Assembly (NCBI GenBank): GCA_001887945.1
Contig: LDOQ01000168.1
Coordinates: forward strand, 1-64,000
Source: Spraguea lophii
Taxonomy: Eukaryota > Microsporidia > Spragueidae
DNA: 64,000 bases
Direction: 5' to 3'
The notes under the pieces were generated by a model, which was not told where the DNA came from, searched no databases, and worked only from the letters and a program-made list of their open reading frames with translations. The position numbers and the translations under genes were made by a program. Shown one piece after another: positions 1 to 10,594 of this stretch (positions are counted from its first letter, which is position 1; each line of letters begins with the position of its first letter).

Positions 1-369
1 GCATTAATCTCATCTTACCTTATGCACCAGAGTGTTAGGATTTTGCGTCTGGTGCGCGTCGCCGCCCCCACTTCCAGCTCTTAAGGAATTCCCAGCCTCT
101 TTCGTTGCATAGTATTGGCCGAGTCACAAATCAATACAGGGATTGCAACTACATCAGCTGAACACTACTTTAATCTAGTAGCGGGGCCGTCATACAAGGC
201 ACAGCTATGCTGCGCTATCGAAACCTCACCCACTCAACAACCTTTTTCTTCTCTTCTCCGTTTATTATTATTCTTTTTTTGTTTTGAAAATTTTTTCTGG
301 ATGAGGGATTCGAACCCGCCAGGCTTGGGGTTTGGTTATCACCCCACGACCACTGGGCCAGGCGGGACT
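1..369 (-). mobile_element. tRNA-headed SINE, young copy, cut by window edge
   Basis: The element reads on the minus strand, with its 5' tRNA-like head at base 369 and its body running to base 1, where the window cuts it. The head has a perfect Pol III box B (GGTTCGAATCC, 306-316) and box A (TGGCCCAGTGG, 350-360). Against the copy at 8240-8752 I count about nine substitutions and one 1-nt indel over 369 bases, so both are recent. The body is far richer in GC than the surrounding DNA. No protein is encoded; the 93-codon reading frame across it on the plus strand is fortuitous. Confidence 0.85.
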
Positions 370-1089
370 TATAAATTAATCAATAAATATTTTTAACGAT
401 ATAAATTTTCCAAAGATATAAAAAATTTCAAAAAAAACAAAAATATTGTTTTAAAGAAAATTGACTCTTATGATGCCTAGTGGGTGTCGACACAAATGAA
501 TATTCGCAAAGGAGATCTACTAGGCGACGTCAAATTTTATCAAATGAAAAGAAAAATTAAGTTACTATGTTGTACCTTAAAAGTATAGGATAAAATGATA
601 TTTCCAATAACTTTCCCTTGTTTTGAGTATGATCGGTGGGAACGTTAAACGATTTGAAAAGGACGATGACTATGCGGCAAAGTTTAAAGGTGTGATTATT
701 TAATAAAGTCTAAACTTGAGTACGAAGAAAAATCTTTTATTAAATAGATAATGATTATTTATTAAACATAATCGACTCAGCAGTCTTATATTACAAAATT
801 TTAAAATTATTGTAAACATAAATCTGATAAACATAATATTAAAATCTTTTCATTATATTATTATAATTATTGTATCAATTGAGGAAAAATGTGATACAAC
901 CTTAAATAATATGTTCCAGTACAATCAATTCTCGCGATCGTGGAATGATTGTTGAATTAGAAAAATTTATTTTTGTTAATAAAATGGAATTTCAGGTTAT
1001 ATCAAGATTTATCTGTGAGAGTTAAGACAGGTTACATCCCTATATGACAAAACTCCGGATGCGGGAAGCCTGAATATATCTATTTTTTT
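370..1089. other. gene-free AT-rich stretch
   Basis: No gene is recognisable. There is a 7-bp inverted repeat (GCCTAGT near 475, ACTAGGC near 520) and a 24-codon open stretch near 629, neither of which I can assign. It may be the decayed 5' part of the IS630-like relic that follows. Confidence 0.4.
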
Positions 1090-1400
1090 CTAGTTATAAT
1101 AGTAAAAAATGAAATATTCTTGCATAATATTTTCGGCTATTCTTAAAATGGCGGAGTTTAAAAATTATCTTATAAAATTTAAAAATAAACATAACGAAAA
1201 TGGGCATCGTCACTGGTATTTATTCTTTATAATACGGGAAATCGCAATTATAAAAGCTTCGTAGAAATAATTTCGGATATGCACATAAGATTATTATACA
1301 TTTTTCCTTATTCTCCATTCTTAACTTCTATTAAAAATGTATTTTCTAAATGGAAAAACCTCATCATAATTTTAGACTAGCATTTGATTTGAGTTGAAAA
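1090..1400 (+). pseudogene. relic of IS630/Tc1-mariner-type transposase (DDE_3 end)
   Basis: At about 1278-1372 one frame reads through a peptide with the pattern PYSPFLxSIxNVFSKWKNL. This is the signature around the last catalytic acidic residue of IS630/Tc1-like transposases (usually PPYSPxLNPIExxFSxWK). Upstream frames hold only scattered similarity and several stops. The acidic residue that normally follows the NPI is replaced, so this is a dead fragment. The family call rests on this one motif. Confidence 0.5.
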
Positions 1401-2214
1401 AAGACATTTCATCGTCTTTTTTTAGGAATCAATAGAGATGGTTATATAAGAATTATAGAAAGATGTTAATATATATACATATGTTTAATGAAATATTGAA
1501 TAAATAATATTTGGTTTTAAATTTTATTTTTTGGAAATTTCTTATAATTCGCAAACTCTAATAAAAATTAAAAAGTAGTAGAAATAATAATTTAATGACT
1601 TAAAAATAATATTTAATGATGTCATTGACAAAAGATTTTTTTAAAAGATCGGTATTCACTAATAACAAGAATAATACAATTCCACATAACGTATTAAATA
1701 AAATTAGAAGAGTAAGATTTTTAAACTTTATTAAATAAAAAAACAGAGATTATAAATGGCAGAACATGTAATATTCTTATTGGAATAATTATTATGAATG
1801 AGATAACAGGAGTTACAAACTTGTTATTGTTTAAATATGTAATACATCAAGCCAATAGAAGTTGTAGCAAAGTAATAAGATTAACTAAAAATAGCTCGAT
1901 GGCATTTTAGATATCTTGAAAAAAGATGGCATGGTAATATTTTTTAAGCTATGATAATATGTATTGGCTAATGAAAAATGTTTTTCAATTTTTGTGAACT
2001 TGAAAATTTACAAAAATAAGATACATAGTGATTGGAATGGTGTTTAAAATAATATTGAATAGATATTGTGATAAAAATTGCCTTGAATATCCAAATTATA
2101 AAAATTATAAAAAAATATTACGTAACATAAAGATTGGAATTATATAAAAAACTTAACACATCGAACAAAGTTTTTGGGTCTATTCAACAATAAGCATAAT
2201 ATATAAAAATGAAA
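1401..2214. other. gene-free AT-rich stretch
   Basis: Only short frames with many stops are present. I see no recognisable motif, RNA or repeat. Confidence 0.4.
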
Positions 2215-2660
2215 ATGTAAGAAATTAGAAAGAATGTCAGACCCGACGAGCTGGATGTACAAAATCGAAAAATGTAATAAGGCCCCAATATATATTGGAA
2301 ACGGTTATGCATTTCGGATATTAAAACATCACTAAAACAAAAAAATATTAATAATATCTGAGTAATCTCATCAAGCACGGATAAAGATATTAAACATGGA
2401 TTGTGAGTTGATTATAGACAATTAACACGATTATAAATTTCTTTGAGAAATTTATTAATAGGGTGAAATATGTTCAAATTGGTGGTAATATGGATATAAT
2501 TGAGGTAGACGAAGGTTATACTAACAAGGAAAATAGGATGTTAGAAAATGTCTTAAACAATTTTGATGCATTTAATGTGATAACCAAGAATTCTAACGAG
2601 TATTTTCAATGCGGACATAAAAGGAATCGTGAAACAATTGAAAATAAAGTCTTAAAATGA
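2215..2660 (+). pseudogene. Merlin/ISXO2-type (IS1595-like) transposase relic 1
   Basis: Two pieces of a transposase survive. At 2229-2330 a frame has a Cys-containing stretch ending YAFR, like the zinc-ribbon N-terminus. At 2463-2660 there is QIGG followed by IIEVDEGYTNKENR, matching the family pattern K-I-G-G-x-x-x-x-V-E-V-D-E around the first catalytic Asp. The second and third acidic residues are not found and stops separate the pieces. Inactive. Confidence 0.55.
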
Positions 2661-3979
2661 AAATACAAACTCAACAATAATAACTGGCAGGTGAAAGGGA
2701 TATTATACCACGAACAATATCATATATAAACATTTCAAAACAAATCATAAAATAATTTTGTATCATTAGAAAATAAAGAAATACGCATATAAAACATTTG
2801 AGAATTTATGGTGTAGATAGGAAAATATATTAAAATAAAAGGATTAATATCAAAAAACCTTACAAAGAATATTGAAGACTTAAAATTATTCAATTATTAC
2901 AAAAATCATTTTGATAAAATAATGCTTGGTTTAAAATAAAATATAGGAAATAAATGTTAATTGGTGATGTTTTCCTGTATAATTTTGGAAAATATAATAT
3001 TTAGAACAATTTTAACCGATATTATCAAATTTTAATCATTCGTAATTATAACTTTAATAGGATATTTTTATTTATATACATGATATGAAAGATAAAATAG
3101 GGAAATCATGTAAAATATTTTTATGTAATTTTGTAAATACATTCATTTAAAGCCTCGCAACATTATAACAGACTTCGAAATTGGATTATTCGATTTCATA
3201 CAAATAATAGTATTTACAGCCCGATGATGATGGATATTATTTTTATTTCATTCAATCTTTATAGAGAAAAATAAATTTAAATAATTTCAAAAGTACGTAC
3301 ATAGAGGTTTCTTCGTTAATTCTGGTAATTTTCATTTGAATTGGTCAAAAAAATAAAACTTAATAACGTATCTTCTTTTGAATTTGGATGTTTCTCTAAT
3401 AAATTTGGAAATTATGAAAAATATGTAATTTCAATATTAAATAATGAAAAAATTACGTCACAAAGTAAAAATATACACGGTTTTTGTAAATATGCTGACC
3501 AATCTCTATAAAATACAGTTTAATTCTAATGGATTAGATTTTCAGAACCAGATTAAGAATAATTCTTCAATAATTAAAAAAATATCAAAAGGTCACTGAT
3601 GAAACGGGGAAAACACTTATAACTATAAAAAAGTAATCATAATATAAAAATATTGTTAATATAATTACTTTTACAAAAAATACGATTTATAATATTATTA
3701 ACATTTTAAAACGTGAAACAATAATGAGTAAAAGAAAAGAAGAGAAATAGACTTCAAAAATTAACATTATCGGAGAAGAACGTTATGATTCTTAAAATTT
3801 AATGGTAAAAACATAATTTTTATTTATCTCTGCCAACCAAACATATTTATGATTTAGTAATATTATTTCAATAAATTATACTTTATAATAATAGAAAAAA
3901 TAAGAAAGATCCAAATTGTAACATTATAAAATTTTAATAATTTCGCTTTTGATGCATTTATCCCAAAGTGAAGATAGAG
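2661..3979. other. gene-free AT-rich stretch between relics
   Basis: Possibly more eroded transposon DNA, but no diagnostic motif is left and no frame is long enough to call. Confidence 0.35.
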
Positions 3980-3980
3980 C

Positions 3981-4246
3981 TATAAATAACACTGGCATGC
4001 CAGCTGCATATATGCAATATGTAGCAAGGAGCATGCCTCACAAACCATTGAGTCATCCAAGGTCTAACATATAAAAAAGAAATAGATTTACCCTAGACAG
4101 GGATGAAAGGATAAGAAAACCCAAGAAGTTTGGGAGACAGGAAAAGAAAAGAAACAAACAATAAAAGTTTATTTGTCAACAGTTTGGTTAAGCCGCATCT
4201 GTCACAAAGGCGGGCCAAACCTTTTGAACCAATTCCACTCCATTTT
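3981..4246 (+). ncRNA. candidate structured RNA gene or GC-rich island, class unknown
   Basis: GC content is roughly 38% here against roughly 20% around it. A TATA box (TATAAATA, 3981-3988) leads the island. A strong hairpin can be drawn at about 4183-4221: GTTTGG pairs with CCAAAC, and inside it GCCGC faces GCGGGC. Smaller hairpins are CCCTagacAGGG near 4093 and CCCAA/TTGGG near 4120. T4 runs at 4222 and 4243 could stop Pol III, and TGGTTAAGCCG (4185-4195) fits the box A consensus. I could not match it to tRNA, 5S, U1-U6, SRP or U3 RNA; RNase P/MRP RNA is a weak possibility. It may instead be part of an unknown repeat. Confidence 0.3.
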
Positions 4247-4659
4247 AAAATAAATTATATTTACTCCAGAAAAAGGAACCGATTAAAGAACAATTAAAAT
4301 AAGATATGAATTCTCCAATTAATTTCTTAAAAAACAAACTGTCATGGTTTATAAACACTGTTTTTTTGATAAACGAATTCGAGTTTAATATTTTTATGAG
4401 ATATAAGAAAGGAAACCCATCTCTTAAAATACTCGGGTTGTTAAAATATTTAATATTGGAGCAAAGAACATTTTGGTAGTTTCAACATTCAACAGATATC
4501 TGACTATCAAGTTTAACGTAAATCATACATTTGTTAATAAAGTTAATGTTGCTTCATATATTTATAATTGATAAAAGATCGTATTAACTTTTAAAAAATA
4601 TATAAAAAACTGCCTTATGATAGAAAACAATGTTATTAAAAGATTGGAATTGATTTCAA

Positions 4660-4835
4660 TTATGAGAAATTCCTGGATTTTTAATGCTTATTTGGTATGT
4701 TTGAGTATTATAAAAATATTCAAAAACGTTCTAACTGTAAAAATACATCGAAATTGATGATTGTTAAGAATGATGATAAACGGTTATGGAAATGCGCAAA
4801 ACATCGTTTTAAGTTTCAATGAAGGTATATAAAAG
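4660..4835 (+). pseudogene. Merlin/ISXO2-type transposase relic 2 (zinc-ribbon fragment)
   Basis: A frame reads CSNCKNTSKLM then LWKCAKHRFKF, parallel to the zinc ribbon of the next relic (QCSKCKKVLKLM then LWKCTNPKC). It breaks at stops on both sides. This is a partial duplicate of the N-terminal part only. Confidence 0.5.
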
Positions 4836-4849
4836 AGCTCTTTATGATA

Positions 4850-5640
4850 AAAATTGATGTTATTGATAGGATAGAATTAATCTCATTGATGAGAAAATCA
4901 TATTTTTTTTTGTTTATTTGGAGGATTCGGTTATTTTTAAAACCCCAGGACAATGTTCTAAATGTAAAAAGGTATTGAAATTGATGATTAATGAAGACAT
5001 AAACAAATGGTTATGGAAGTGTACTAATCCCAAATGCACAAATACTTCATTTTCTACCAGAATAAATTCATTTTTTTATGGTTTGGAAGACATTTTTATC
5101 AAAAATTTTATTAATAATTTACGATATTTCAAAAAAAACGGATTTTAAGAGAAAACAGTATTTACAGTATTACCTATGTAAATATTAGGAATATATTTGG
5201 AATAAAATAAAATATCTACCCAAAAAAAGAATAAGAGAAAAAAATAACAGTTGAGGTAGATGAAATTTATCTTACAAAAAAAGTAAAACAGGATAAAATA
5301 ACAAAAAAAATAATAGTGTGTCGGAGGAATATGTAGAGAGACAAAAAAATGTTTTGGGGAATAACTACTAAAGGAAATGCATTAGAATGTATAAAAAATT
5401 GTATTTCACAATATAAAAAAGGAACAACCACTATTCCTGACTCGCGGAAAAAGCCATACTTCATTGATTAGAATGAATTATTTTTGTTATAACGTAAATC
5501 GCTCCAGGAATTTTATAAATCCAAATAATCTTGTAATTCACACACAAAACTTAGAGAATAAGTGGGAACACGTGAAATATTTTTTTAAAAATAAGAGGAT
5601 CTAATAGGAATAAAAATATAAAAAATTATATAATATAAGA
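4850..5640 (+). pseudogene. Merlin/ISXO2-type transposase relic 3 (most complete plus-strand copy)
   Basis: Pieces occur in the right order for an IS1595/Merlin transposase: a zinc ribbon CxxC...WKCxNxxC and SFF at 4918-5148; the first catalytic motif VEVDEIYL at about 5250; IPDS in the second-Asp region near 5440; and, out of frame, a HTKLRE..VGTREIFF-like block at about 5540-5590 corresponding to the HTQNIE..W region. Several frameshifts and stops break it. About 790 bp is the expected size for the whole gene, so this is a decayed full-length copy rather than a fragment. Confidence 0.65.
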
Positions 5641-5689
5641 GAATATTTTTATTTATATGATAAAAAATGTTCATTTTCCGCGTTGTTGG

Positions 5690-6480
5690 ATTTATTAAAA
5701 ATTATTTAATGGGGTTATTTTCTTTTAAAACTGCTCTTTATATATTTTTTGGAAATTAAAACGACTTTTTACCTGGAAATGCAGTAATTCAAATATATAA
5801 GAACTTCATTTTATATCAGAAAAAAATCATTGTTGTATGGTTTAAATACATCTTTATCGAAAATATTATCTGGCGACTTATAATATTTCCAAAAAAAATT
5901 TAAGAAAAATGATATTTGCAATAACATTTATGTAAATGTTAGGAATATATTATGTATTAAAATAAAATCTCGATCAAAATAAGAATAAGAATGAAAGAAA
6001 AAATTATTGAGACAGATGAAATTTACTTGGCCAAAAGAAAGTATAGCAGAGTCAAAGTAGCAAAAAAAACAATGGTATGTTATAGGAATATACAGGGAGA
6101 CAAAAAAATGGTTTTTTTGAAATATCTACTAAAAAATGCACCAGGACTTTTGAAAAAAATCGTATTTAAAAATATAGAACAATCCTTATTTCTGATTCAT
6201 GAAAAGAATATAATTCATTAGCTGAAGTGAATTATATTCATCATAAGATAAATTCACTCTAGATATTCAGTAAATCCAAACAACCCTATATAACCCATAC
6301 ACAAAATATAGAGACTACGTGGAAACACACAAATATTTTTTAAAAACAAGAGATTTAAATAGGAGTAAAAATATAAAAAATTATATGAGTGAATATTTTT
6401 ATTTATATGATTAAAACTACTTATTTTTGCATTATTTGACTTACTGAAAATCATTTGATAAATTTTTTTTCTTAAACTAT
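5690..6480 (+). pseudogene. Merlin/ISXO2-type transposase relic 4, tandem to relic 3
   Basis: It has the same order of pieces as relic 3: a TWKCSN zinc-ribbon remnant near 5775, IIETDEIYLAKRKYSR at 6003-6050 (first catalytic Asp), then a short IHKI..LRGNTQIFFKNKR block near 6295-6350 and an LLIFALFDLLKII tail near 6420. Intergenic words are shared with relic 3, so the two are probably neighbouring copies of one subfamily. Broken by stops. Confidence 0.6.
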
Positions 6481-6849
6481 TTTTTTCAAAATTTTTTTAT
6501 TCTAGATTATTGTATTAAATAACATATAATAAAAGAAATTCAAGTAAATTTTCAAATAATTTATATTATTTTTAATAGAAATTTAATATGATGTATTTTT
6601 AAATTTTTTTCATTTCTGCATCTAAGTGGAGTGTTTTTTAGTGTTAACCATGTTTCTTTTATTTTGTTTGTATGGATGCCGCTTATAAGATTAACAAACT
6701 TTTTAAAATAGTTCATGATATGATGTATATAATTTTCAAAAAATAATTTTGATCATTCTCTTCATTTATCTGAAAGTATTATATTTCTTTCTTTTATATG
6801 ATTTTGTATTATTAAAATTAGTGTATCTCTGTTTTTTTCTTTTTATTTC

Positions 6850-7720
6850 AATTAAGATAATCTTTTCGCATCTGTTTATTCAATAATTTCTAAAGCTCAA
6901 ATTTTATTTATATGCGATTTTTGTTATATGTTATTTTATCATTTCGGCAATTATTCATTGTCCGTTTATTCTTTTTATTGATGTTATATAATCGTATTTG
7001 AATTCGTTTTCAATTTTCGGTTAAAATTTCTTCGAAAACTACTTTTTAAAAATTTACATGAATGGAAAGATGTTCAATTAATGTTTATTTCTTGTATCTT
7101 TCGTTTAAATCTGAAACATGTTTTGAAATATTCTTTTTAATATTGGCTCTTTGTAGTGTAATGTATTTTTAGTCCACATCACAATTTTTAATATTTTGAA
7201 TGTGTATCTCTATATTTTATATGGACACAAAATTTGTTTTAGGATTTACCTGTAAATGTTTAAATCTCATGTTTTTAAGATTATAATAACCTTTCCTACC
7301 ATCTGTTATTATTTCGGAATCCCTATTTAAACTTTTTAAAATTATATTTCAATATTCTTATGATTTCTTGTATGCATTATTTTGAAGACCTATTATTTAG
7401 TAGGGTTTGTGATATCCCATCAGTACACCGTAATTATTTAAAACATTACCTGCCTTATACACCTTCTACTAAAACAACGTTCGTTAACTTCAATTATAAC
7501 TTTATTTCTATCTATTTTTATCATATTTAACCTTACAAGTAATCATTTTTATAAGATTTAGAACTTTGTGGTTAATTTATACTTAATATCCGATCTGTGT
7601 TTAATGTCCTTTATTCGCGTTCAACGAAACCATTCGTATATTATCACAATTATATTTTTAGTGATGTTCTAATGTTTAAAGATACAGAATCGTTCGATCA
7701 TAATTGATATTTTATTACAT
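6850..7720 (-). pseudogene. Merlin/ISXO2-type transposase relic 5, opposite strand
   Basis: On the minus strand EVNERCFSRRC (near 7470) matches the VDExxFxRRK motif with the first Asp changed to Asn. It is followed by DSEIITDGRKGY (near 7300), the second catalytic Asp, then FKHLQVNP and IHIQNIKN (near 7180-7250), like the H-x-x-VNHS...HTQNIE motif. This gives the whole DDE order, but with stops and a lost first Asp. It lies inverted to relics 3 and 4. Confidence 0.6.
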
Positions 7721-8225
7721 CTCTTGTATTAAGAAACCTAATTAATCCGTTTAATACATTCCTATTCTTTAAGACACGACTTATTTATATTTTTTACATT
7801 TTCTAATTTTATAAAATACTCGCAAATTAGAACGAAAAATAAAAATTTTGTACGATAAATTAAGATGTTCATATAATTCTAATCTTGTAAATATAGACCA
7901 TATTTTATATAAACTTAAAAAAGGTTTGAAAACAATTTTTATCGAAAAAATTAATTAAGAGTTCACAGAAATAACGATGAAAAATTGTTAGGTTAAATCT
8001 AAGTTATTAAAATTTAAAAAATATACGAAAAAAATAAAGAAAGCAATGTAGAAAATAAAATCACAAATAAAATAGAGGTAATATTAAGAATAGTGTAATA
8101 AGTTTTGTTGAACAAAATATCAATGAAATAGTAAAGGATATAAATAACTACGAAAATAAAAAGATCCGAAGATAATTATTTGGAATATATGATAAAAAAT
8201 GAAAATAATAGAGTTTCCAAAAATG
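7721..8225. other. gene-free AT-rich stretch
   Basis: I see no gene here. Its last 14 bases and the following ones supply the target site of the SINE at 8240. Confidence 0.35.
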
Positions 8226-8239
8226 TTAATTTGTATGAT
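8226..8239. repeat. target-site duplication, left copy
   Basis: TTAATTTGTATGAT here is repeated exactly at 8753-8766 and brackets the SINE. A perfect 14-bp duplication beside an A-rich tail is the hallmark of target-primed reverse transcription by a LINE-type machinery. Confidence 0.9.
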
Positions 8240-8752
8240 TTTTTTTTTATTTTTTTTTATTTTTTTACGAATGAAACTTTTATTTATCAAAGCTTCCTGG
8301 CCGGTTGCGGCCTACCATGGTCCGTGACCTTCGGTTCCTCGAGCGAATTTAAGCTTGTACTAACTGGTTTCGTTACAGATCTGCATTAACCTCATCTTAC
8401 CTTATGCTCCAGAGTGTTAGGATTTTGCGTATGGTGCGCGTCGCCGCCCCCACTTCCAGCTCTTAAGGAATTCCCAGCCTCTTTCGTTGCATAGTATTGG
8501 CCGAGTCACAAATCAATACAGGGATTGCAACTACATCAGCTGAACACTACTTTAATCTAGTAGCGGGGCCGTAATACAAGGCACAGCTATGCTGCGCTAT
8601 CGAAACCTCACCCACTCAACAACCTTTTTCTTCTCTTCTGCGTTTATTATTATTATTTTTTTTGTTTTGAAAATTTTTTCTGGATGAGTGATTCGAACCC
8701 GCCGGGCTTGGGGTTTGGTTACCACCCCACGACCACTGGGCCAGGCGGGACT
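8240..8752 (-). mobile_element. tRNA-headed SINE, full-length young copy
   Basis: The element is about 510 bp and reads on the minus strand. Its 5' head (about 8681-8752) has box A TGGCCCAGTGG (8733-8743) and box B GGTTCGAATCA (8689-8699), spaced as in a tRNA gene. The head lacks a good acceptor stem, so it is tRNA-derived rather than a tRNA. The body (about 8268-8680) is GC-rich and non-coding. The 3' end reads ATAAATAAAAGTTTCAT and then an A-rich tail (T-rich on the plus strand, 8240-8267). A perfect 14-bp target-site duplication flanks it. All parts of a SINE are present; a LINE reverse transcriptase acting in trans is implied by the known biology but is not seen here. Confidence 0.92.
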
Positions 8753-8766
8753 TTAATTTGTATGAT
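8753..8766. repeat. target-site duplication, right copy
   Basis: Exact copy of the 14-mer at 8226-8239, directly abutting the tRNA-like head of the SINE. Confidence 0.9.
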
Positions 8767-9373
8767 ATTATAATTTTTAGGTCTATAATAAAAAATGAAT
8801 CAAAATATCTAAAAACACTTCAAAATATCAGGAATTAAATAAATATAAGATTTAAAGAATACGAAACAAATAATATCGTTCAAATTAGATGTCTAAATAT
8901 AATTTAAAATGCTACCCATTTTTTCAGCCATCTTTTTAAAATCTGTGTAGAATTTTTATTCGCTATTATATATCAGAAAAATAACAAAGAATATTTTTTC
9001 TATAAAAAATACTAATAGAGATAATTTATTCGCAACAAAGCAATTATATTAATTATATAAAAACAATTATCTGTTGTATATATATTTTAATATTATTTTT
9101 CCTCGTTGTTGAAAATGGTATTCAATCTGTTTACATAGCACATATAAACATAACATGATATTTATAAAATATATAATTTTCTTTGAGAATTGTGATAAAC
9201 AATAATCAAAATTAAATAAACCTCATATAGTATACTTTGTCTTCTTTTACAACATTTTTGAATAAATTATTTTTAAAAATACTAAAACAATGATTATTTA
9301 TGGTGATTTTCTTGTTTAAAAAAAATAAAAGTTTATTATACAATTATTATCAAGAATATGTACAATTGAAATA
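8767..9373. other. gene-free AT-rich stretch
   Basis: Nothing recognisable is present. It is the 3' flank of the minus-strand RING gene. Confidence 0.4.
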
Positions 9374-9967
9374 TTATAATTCTACAATAAAAATTTCTTT
9401 CTCCGGACGCAAATTACCGAATAAATCATAATTTCTCCTTCTTCTTATATTAATAACATTTCCTTGGATTATTTTAGGATACGATCGTAATTCTTTTATA
9501 TTTTTTAAACTTAAAAAATACGGATTACCATTTATTTCTTGATATACCACTTTTCTATTATCTTCATAATATTCAAAGATACCATCTTCATTTTTTTCAC
9601 CATTTATAAAATAATAAGAAGAATAAGGATGTTCCATATAATTTTTATAATTTTCTATATTTCTTATTTTTATTTTCCTAAATGTGATAAAACTACCAAC
9701 GATAATATTCTCTGGAAAAAATAATTTTACTGGCTTAAATTTATTACTAAATGATAAACACACTGGACACCTCTTTCTTACATCAAAACAGTTTATAATG
9801 CATTCTCTACAATATATATGACCGCATTGTAAAGATACTGGTTCTTTCTGGTATTGAAAACATATAGGACAATCAGAAGAGAAAGGTGCAATGTAAAATT
9901 CCACATTATTTTGTTTATCATTAGGATAATAAGAAAATACAGGAATAAAAGAAATAGGATAATCCAT
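9374..9967 (-). CDS. RING-finger E3 ligase, RNF10-like
   Basis: The 197-aa protein has a C3HC4 RING with Cys33, Cys36, Cys48, His50, Cys53, Cys56, Cys67 and Cys70 (CPIC...CGHIYCREC...CPVC). After the RING, a second conserved-looking part reads VYQEINGNPYFLSLKNIKEL, then a run of basic residues, and ends in EIFIVEL. This order (RING, F/Y-x-Q-x-x-x-G-x-x-x-F-L-x-x-x-N, and a terminal E-x-x-I-x-E-L) resembles RNF10 and its fungal relatives, which ubiquitinate 40S ribosomal proteins on stalled ribosomes. It is much shorter than animal RNF10. The start ATG is directly preceded by GCCC (GGG at 9968-9970 on the plus strand). The RING is certain; the RNF10 link is an inference from the tail. Confidence 0.85.
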   Translation of the reverse strand: MDYPISFIPVFSYYPNDKQNNVEFYIAPFSSDCPICFQYQKEPVSLQCGHIYCRECIINCFDVRKRCPVCLSFSNKFKPVKLFFPENIIVGSFITFRKIKIRNIENYKNYMEHPYSSYYFINGEKNEDGIFEYYEDNRKVVYQEINGNPYFLSLKNIKELRSYPKIIQGNVINIRRRRNYDLFGNLRPEKEIFIVEL

Positions 9968-9970
9968 GGG

Positions 9971-10594
9971 CTCTTATCTATGATAAATTAAATATTTTTA
10001 TATTTTTTAATTGAATATTTTTAATTTGATTTTTGAAAAGATAAAATCTTTGTTTAAAAATAAAATATAATTATAAAATAAATAATAATTAAATATTATT
10101 TATAACCTATTAAATATAACAAGAATGGAAACAAAGAACTTCGGAGATACAAGATCTATAAGGATAATATTAAATAAAAGTAGGAAATTAAATAGCTTAT
10201 AATTAAAATATTTGATATTTAAATTATTAAATAATTATAAACAAGAATTAACCTAAAGCTTATTTCAATTTTATATTGTAAAATATATCTATTAATAACC
10301 ATGGATGTATTTTTTATTAAAAAATATACTCTTTATTCAATAAAGTTCATAAGTATTACAAAATATTTTTTGAATATATAATAAAATAATTCATACTTTA
10401 TAAAAAATATTTTTAAAATTAGTTTTACTATATTTTTAAATGCAAATTAAAAAATGATATCTATCATATTTACAAATATTCTTTCCGATATGATTTTTGA
10501 TTTGTTACAAAAACTGATATTATCTTTTGACTGTGTTATTTCTGTTACAAACTGTTTTACATTAAAAGATAAAAATATTCTCTTAAATTGATTT
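9971..10594. other. divergent intergenic region
   Basis: Very AT-rich spacer between the minus-strand RING gene and the plus-strand proline-rich gene. I see no RNA, repeat or extra frame. Confidence 0.4.

Noticed and set aside
301..369. Functional tRNA gene on the minus strand
   Set aside because: Box A and box B are perfect, but the acceptor stem does not pair, the T stem has a mismatch, the anticodon loop is the wrong size and the unit recurs as the head of a dispersed repeat. It is a SINE head.
115..396. 93-codon frame over the SINE on the plus strand
   Set aside because: It starts with a non-ATG codon, spans the SINE body and the tRNA-like head, and reads opposite to the element. Its openness is due to the repeat.
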